This document shows, in pieces, positions 4,705 to 7,937 of a DNA stretch of 7,937 nt (the first letter of the stretch is position 1; every line of letters starts with the position of its first letter). The DNA comes from Brevundimonas sp. GTDB taxonomy: Bacteria > Pseudomonadota > Alphaproteobacteria > Caulobacterales > Caulobacteraceae. A model generated the notes under the pieces. That model saw only the letters and a list, made by a program, of their open reading frames with translations, was not told where the DNA came from and searched no databases. The stretch covers positions 1-7,937 of the forward strand of contig JAAXIW010000098.1 in the NCBI GenBank assembly GCA_012270135.1, in the 5' to 3' direction. Position numbers and translations under genes: made by a program.

Positions 4705-5640
4705 CTAGTCGAACAGCTTGGAGACGGATTCCTCGTTGGCGATGCGCCGGATGGCCTCGCCGATCAGGGGAGCCACTGAAACAGTGCGGATTTTCGCGCA
4801 TGTCAGAACCTCATGGGGCTGTTCGATGGAGTCGGTTATGACCAACTCCTTCAGGGGCCCGTCGGACACCCGCTGTACGGCGGGACCGGACAGGACGCCG
4901 TGGCTGATGTAGGCCGAAACCTCGGTCGCGCCCTTGTCGATCAGCGCCTGGGCCGCGTTCACCAGGGTGCCGCCGGAATCGACGATGTCGTCGAACAGGA
5001 TGCAGCGTCGTCCCTCGACGTCGCCGATGATGTTCATGACCTCGCTCTCGCCGGCTTTCGGCCGGCGCTTGTCGACGATGGCCAGGTCGGCGTCCAGTCG
5101 CTTGGCCAGCGACCTGGCCCGGACCACCCCGCCAACGTCCGGAGAGACGATCATCAGGTCGTCACCCTTGCGGTAGTGCTCCTTGATGTCCTGGGCGAGC
5201 ACCGGAGTGGCGACCAGGTTGTCGGTGGGGATGTCGAAGAAACCCTGGATCTGGCCCGCGTGCAGATCCATCGTCAGCACCCGGTGCGCGCCGGCCCGGG
5301 TGATCATATTGGCCACAAGTTTGGCCGAGATCGGGGTGCGTCCCCCGGTCTTACGGTCCTGCCGGGCATAGCCGAAATAGGGCATCACCGCCGTGATCCG
5401 CTTGGCCGACGCTCGCACCAGGGCGTCGGTCATGATCAGCAGTTCCATCAGGTTGTCGTTGGCCGGGTAGCTCGTGGACTGGACGATGAAGACGTCCTCG
5501 CCGCGGACGTTCTCCTCGATGACCGCGAAGACCTCGTTATCGGCGAATCGTTTCACCTGGGCCTTGGTCAGGGGCATGTCGAGGTGGGCGGCGATGGCTT
5601 GCGACAGCGTCCGGTTTGAATTGCCAGAGAGCAGCTTCAT
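4705..5640 (-). CDS. prs: ribose-phosphate pyrophosphokinase (PRPP synthase, class I)
   Basis: A 311-residue cytoplasmic enzyme that transfers pyrophosphate from ATP to ribose 5-phosphate, giving PRPP for purine, pyrimidine, histidine, tryptophan and NAD synthesis. Motifs in order: the N-terminal L-x-x-G-N-S-N; Y-F-G-Y-A-R-Q-D-R-K at 88-97 (ATP site); D-L-H-A-G-Q-I-Q-G-F-F at 125-135, the PRPP synthase signature with its catalytic-loop histidine H127; V-S-P-D-x-G-G at 165-171; the catalytic flexible loop V-D-K-R-R-P at 189-194 with K191; and the PRPP-binding D-D-I-V-D-S-G-G-T-L at 217-226. The length is that of class I enzymes, which form hexamers and are activated by phosphate and inhibited by ADP. 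The start is the ATG at 5640, with AAGGA 9 nt upstream. Transcribed divergently from bamD, it heads the minus-strand series. Confidence 0.98.
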   Translation of the reverse strand: MKLLSGNSNRTLSQAIAAHLDMPLTKAQVKRFADNEVFAVIEENVRGEDVFIVQSTSYPANDNLMELLIMTDALVRASAKRITAVMPYFGYARQDRKTGGRTPISAKLVANMITRAGAHRVLTMDLHAGQIQGFFDIPTDNLVATPVLAQDIKEHYRKGDDLMIVSPDVGGVVRARSLAKRLDADLAIVDKRRPKAGESEVMNIIGDVEGRRCILFDDIVDSGGTLVNAAQALIDKGATEVSAYISHGVLSGPAVQRVSDGPLKELVITDSIEQPHEVLTCAKIRTVSVAPLIGEAIRRIANEESVSKLFD

Positions 5641-5700
5641 GTCCGGTCATCCTTTCGCCGTCATCGCCCGGCTGAAAATACGGTCGCCGCGCTGGCGCGC

Positions 5701-5728
5701 TTCATATCAGGGGACGGCTCAGCCACAA
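5701..5728 (-). promoter_or_regulatory. candidate promoter for prs
   Basis: On the minus strand TTGTGG (-35, at 5723-5728) is followed after 16 bp by TATGAA (-10, at 5701-5706). The -10 is preceded by TGA, which makes an extended -10 (TGnTATGAA) and compensates for the weak -35. The leader to the prs ATG would be about 55 nt. A GAGTC site, the CcrM methylation target in Caulobacterales, lies just upstream at 5736-5740. Confidence 0.4.
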
Positions 5729-5763
5729 GCGCCGAGAGTCTTTTTGACTGACTTCTTCCCGCA

Positions 5764-5793
5764 TTGGCGTGGCGTTGTCGGCTGGTGTAGAGA
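5764..5793 (+). promoter_or_regulatory. weak candidate promoter for bamD
   Basis: TTGGCG (5764-5769) and TAGAGA (5788-5793) are separated by 18 bp within the 203-bp gap between prs and bamD. The -35 is close to the TTGACG form used by Caulobacter; the -10 is poor. A better TTGACT at 5744-5749 has no acceptable -10 behind it. If this promoter is used, the GTG at 5769 cannot be the bamD start, which supports an internal start near 5844-5859. Confidence 0.22.
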
Positions 5794-5843
5794 TCGCGTC
5801 CGGTGTCCGTGGGCGGCGACGGGTGGGCGGCCGACGGGCTGTC

Positions 5844-6704
5844 GTGTTGAGGTCGTCCTTGCCTTCTTCCAAGTTCCGCGCCGGTCTGATCCTGACGGCA
5901 GTGGCCGTCTCGGCCCTGACGATTTCCGCCTGTGGCAACCGCGGCAACCGGCCCCGGCTCGCTTATGAGGAACGCCCGGTCGAGGCGCTCTACAACACTG
6001 GCTATCAGCGACTGGAAAGCCGGCGCTGGGGCGACGCGATTGATTACTTCCAGGAGGTCGAGCGCCAGCATCCCTATTCGGAATGGTCGCGCCGCGCGAT
6101 CCTGATGCAGATCTACGCCCACTATCAGAGCAACGATTACGCCGAGGCGATCGCGGCGTCGGACCGGTTCATCCAGCTGTTCCCCGGCAATCCCAGCGCG
6201 CCTTACGCCTTCTACATGAAGGCCCTGTGCAATTTCGAGCAGATCACCGACGTCGGTCGCGACCAGGGCTACGCCCAGGCGGCGCTTGACGGTCTGCGCG
6301 ACGTCGCCCGACGCTATCCCGGGACGTCCTATGCCATCGACGCCACGGTCAAGATCGACATGGTCAACGACCAGCTGGCGGGCAAGGAGATGTCCATCGG
6401 CCGCTATTATCAACGCGCCGGCCAGCCGTTGGCCGCGCTGAACCGCTACAAGGCGGTGATCGCCAACGAGGCTTACCAGCGCACCTCGCACACGCCCGAG
6501 GCCCTGTACCGTCTGGTCGAGGTCAACCTGCAGCTCGGCCTCAAGGAAGAGGCGACCCGCAACGGCGCCGTGCTGGGCCACAACTATCCCGGCAGCCCCT
6601 GGTACGCCGAGGCCTACGCCCTGCTGACCGAGGACGGCCGGCGTCCGGACATCGCGCCCGAGGGGCAGCGCGAAAGCTGGCTGCGCCGCATCATTCCGGG
6701 CTGA
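5844..6704 (+). CDS. bamD: outer membrane protein assembly factor BamD (YfiO/ComL), lipoprotein
   Basis: About 286 residues from the GTG at 5844. BamD is the essential lipoprotein of the BAM complex, held in the outer membrane facing the periplasm, where its TPR repeats recognise incoming beta-barrel proteins and contact BamA. Seen here: a signal peptide with basic residues then hydrophobic 14-28, lipobox I27-S28-A29-C30 with Gly31 next, and TPR-like helices from about 44 to 260, including E-R-P-V-E-A-L-Y at 43-50, H-P-Y-S-E-W-S-R-R-A at 76-85 and R-F-I-Q-L-F-P-G-N-P at 108-117, typical of BamD. The first methionine-free stretch makes the start uncertain. The GTG at 5769 has no Shine-Dalgarno and adds a basic extension unlike a signal peptide. 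The GTG at 5844 and the TTG at 5847 are plausible. The TTG at 5859 has GAGG 6 nt upstream and gives a compact signal peptide. recN follows 90 bp downstream. Confidence 0.95.
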   Translation: MLRSSLPSSKFRAGLILTAVAVSALTISACGNRGNRPRLAYEERPVEALYNTGYQRLESRRWGDAIDYFQEVERQHPYSEWSRRAILMQIYAHYQSNDYAEAIAASDRFIQLFPGNPSAPYAFYMKALCNFEQITDVGRDQGYAQAALDGLRDVARRYPGTSYAIDATVKIDMVNDQLAGKEMSIGRYYQRAGQPLAALNRYKAVIANEAYQRTSHTPEALYRLVEVNLQLGLKEEATRNGAVLGHNYPGSPWYAEAYALLTEDGRRPDIAPEGQRESWLRRIIPG

Positions 6705-6749
6705 CGTCCGATTCTGACGCATGGGGCGGCCATGACGGGTGATCCTCGC

Positions 6750-6801
6750 TAGACTGAGCGCCATGGCGAATCAGACCCGGACCCCTGCGCCCTCATGCTG
6801 A
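6750..6801 (+). promoter_or_regulatory. possible -10 element and 12-codon leader ORF overlapping the recN start
   Basis: TAGACT (6750-6755, within GCTAGACT, close to the Caulobacter -10 pattern) lies 7 nt before an ATG at 6763. That ATG opens a 12-codon frame (MANQTRTPAPSC) whose TGA at 6799-6801 overlaps the recN ATG by a few bases. The nearest -35-like ATGACG (6732-6737) is only 12 bp away, too close for a standard promoter. If real, the message would begin at or next to the small ORF's ATG and feed ribosomes to recN, which has no Shine-Dalgarno. Confidence 0.22.
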
Positions 6802-7937
6802 CCGCCCTTTCCATCCGCGACATCGTGCTGGTGGACGCGCTCGATCTGGACGTCGAGGGCGGCCTGACGGTGCTGACTGGCGAGACCGGCGCGGGCAAGT
6901 CGATCATTCTCGACGCCCTCGGCCTGGCGTTGGGCGCGCGCGCTGACGCCGGTCTGGTGCGGGTAGGGGCGAAACAGGCTTCCGCCACCGCCGTCTTCGC
7001 TGCGCCGGACGACCCGGCCCTGATCGAAGTGATCTCTGACAAGGGTTTCGAGGTCGTCCCCGGCGAAGAGCTGATCCTCCGCCGCACCCTGACGGCCGAC
7101 GGCCGCAGCCGGGCTTTCGTCAACGATCAGCCCGCCGGGGTGACCGCCCTGCGCGAGATCGGCCAGGCCCTTGTCGAGGTGCACGGCCAGCACGAGACCG
7201 TGGGGCTGCTCGACTGGAAGACCCACCGCGCGCTTCTGGACACCTATGGCGGCCTGCAACCGCAGTTGGGGGGCGTGGCCGCCGCCGCCGAACGACTGAA
7301 GGCTGCTGAACGCGCCGTCGCGGATCTGACGGCCGCCGCCGCCGAGGCTGCGGCCCACCGGGAGGAACTGGAGCTCAACCTCGCCGACCTCGACGCGCTC
7401 GACCCGCGCGCCGACGAGGAAGCCGAGCTGGCCGGCGAGCGTGCCCTGCTGGGGGCGGCGGAGAAGGCCATCGCCGATCTGGCGGACGCCCGCGCTTCGC
7501 TGGGCGGCGACAAGCTGTCGCGCAATCTTGCCGCCGCCTTGCGCGCGGTGGAACACGCCCGCCAGCGGGCTGGTCAGACGGGCACGGACCCGGAACATCC
7601 GCTGCTTCAGAAGCTGACCACCGCGGCGGAGGCGATCGACCGGACCCTCGTCGAGGCCGAAGAGGCCATCGCCTGCGTCGATGCCGCCGCCAACGCCTTC
7701 GACTTCGAACCCGGCCGCCTCGACAAGGCCGAGGAACGTCTCTTCGCCCTGCGCGCGGCGGCTCGCAAACTCAACGCGTCCGTCGAGCTGCTGCCGACGC
7801 TGCGGGAGCGTTTCCGCGAGCAACTGAGGCTGATCGAGGACGGGGCCGAGGCGATCACCTCAGCCCAGGCGGCTCTGGAGCCTGATGGTGAGGTTTCGAT
7901 CCACGAGGCTTTTCTCGCTGCCAGTGCCGGGGTTCGA
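6795..7937 (+). CDS. recN: DNA repair protein RecN, N-terminal 381 codons (runs off the window)
   Basis: An SMC-like ATPase that acts in the cytoplasm on double-strand breaks, tethering DNA and helping RecA-dependent repair. The visible part opens MLTALSIRDIVLVDALDLDV, the RecN N-terminus, followed by the Walker A motif G-E-T-G-A-G-K-S at 29-36. Then come L-x-L-G-x-R-A-D at 44-51 and V-E-V-H-G-Q-H-E at 127-134, the H-G-Q-H-x segment typical of RecN. From about 155 onward it is an Ala/Glu/Leu-rich coiled-coil arm with L-D-A-L-D-P-R at 199-205. RecN is usually about 550 residues, so the ABC signature and Walker B motifs must lie to the right of the window. The start is the ATG at 6795, which matches family N-termini; there is no Shine-Dalgarno. 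The order bamD-recN is common in Caulobacterales and other alphaproteobacteria. No LexA box of the alphaproteobacterial GTTC-N7-GTTC type was found upstream. Confidence 0.96.
   Translation, partial: MLTALSIRDIVLVDALDLDVEGGLTVLTGETGAGKSIILDALGLALGARADAGLVRVGAKQASATAVFAAPDDPALIEVISDKGFEVVPGEELILRRTLTADGRSRAFVNDQPAGVTALREIGQALVEVHGQHETVGLLDWKTHRALLDTYGGLQPQLGGVAAAAERLKAAERAVADLTAAAAEAAAHREELELNLADLDALDPRADEEAELAGERALLGAAEKAIADLADARASLGGDKLSRNLAAALRAVEHARQRAGQTGTDPEHPLLQKLTTAAEAIDRTLVEAEEAIACVDAAANAFDFEPGRLDKAEERLFALRAAARKLNASVELLPTLRERFREQLRLIEDGAEAITSAQAALEPDGEVSIHEAFLAASAGVR

Noticed and set aside
5736..6714. GANTC (CcrM) sites in both intergenic regions of the right block as cell-cycle control
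   Set aside because: GAGTC at 5736-5740 and GATTC at 6710-6714 exist, but such sites are expected by chance at this density, and no CtrA box (TTAA-N7-TTAA) accompanies them.
5661..6764. A 367-codon open frame on the minus strand opposite bamD
   Set aside because: It is a shadow of bamD and also overlaps the prs promoter region; its product has no recognisable domain.
6705..6794. SOS (LexA) box upstream of recN
   Set aside because: No GTTC-N7-GTTC or GAAC-N7-GAAC arrangement is present in the gap; an operator further upstream or within bamD was not seen.
6771..7823. A 350-codon open frame on the minus strand opposite recN
   Set aside because: The plus strand codes for an unmistakable RecN with Walker A and coiled-coil sequence. 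The antisense frame is low-complexity Gly/Arg/Gln protein typical of shadows in GC-rich DNA.
1..7937. Mobile element, phage defence or biosynthetic island
   Set aside because: There is no transposase, integrase, terminal inverted repeat, tRNA end, CRISPR-like repeat or atypical composition; apart from the lipoprotein pair, the genes are core functions.

Overview
The window looks like chromosomal core DNA from a GC-rich alphaproteobacterium, most probably of the Caulobacteraceae (Brevundimonas-like). This is inferred from the codon and GC character, the long shadow reading frames opposite the genes, the protein wording of BamD, Pth and L25, and the promoter style. No rRNA, tRNA, CRISPR array, insertion sequence or phage gene is visible.

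Left block, minus strand, read from right to left (5640 down to 1): prs (PRPP synthase), two tandem paralogous lipoproteins of unknown function, rplY (ribosomal protein L25/Ctc), pth (peptidyl-tRNA hydrolase), a copper-chaperone-like PCuAC lipoprotein, and the first 20 codons of ychF. The order prs-rplY-pth-ychF is a familiar bacterial arrangement linking nucleotide precursor supply with translation and ribosome rescue. Here it is interrupted twice by cell-envelope genes: the lipoprotein pair between prs and rplY, and the PCuAC gene between pth and ychF.

Right block, plus strand: bamD (outer-membrane protein assembly lipoprotein) followed by the first 381 codons of recN (DNA repair). A 203-bp divergent region separates it from prs and carries candidate promoters for both directions.

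Four of the eight genes encode lipoproteins. None has Asp right after the lipidated Cys, so outer-membrane sorting is expected for all four. Candidate promoters precede ychF, rplY, prs, bamD and recN, and a hairpin with a U-rich tail lies between rplY and pth.

Most of the window is ordinary housekeeping DNA. The best candidate for something undescribed is the tandem lipoprotein pair. The two proteins share an alpha-helical-looking core and a C-terminal module with four cysteines in fixed spacing (C-x10-C-x12-C-x11-C), and I cannot assign either to a known family.
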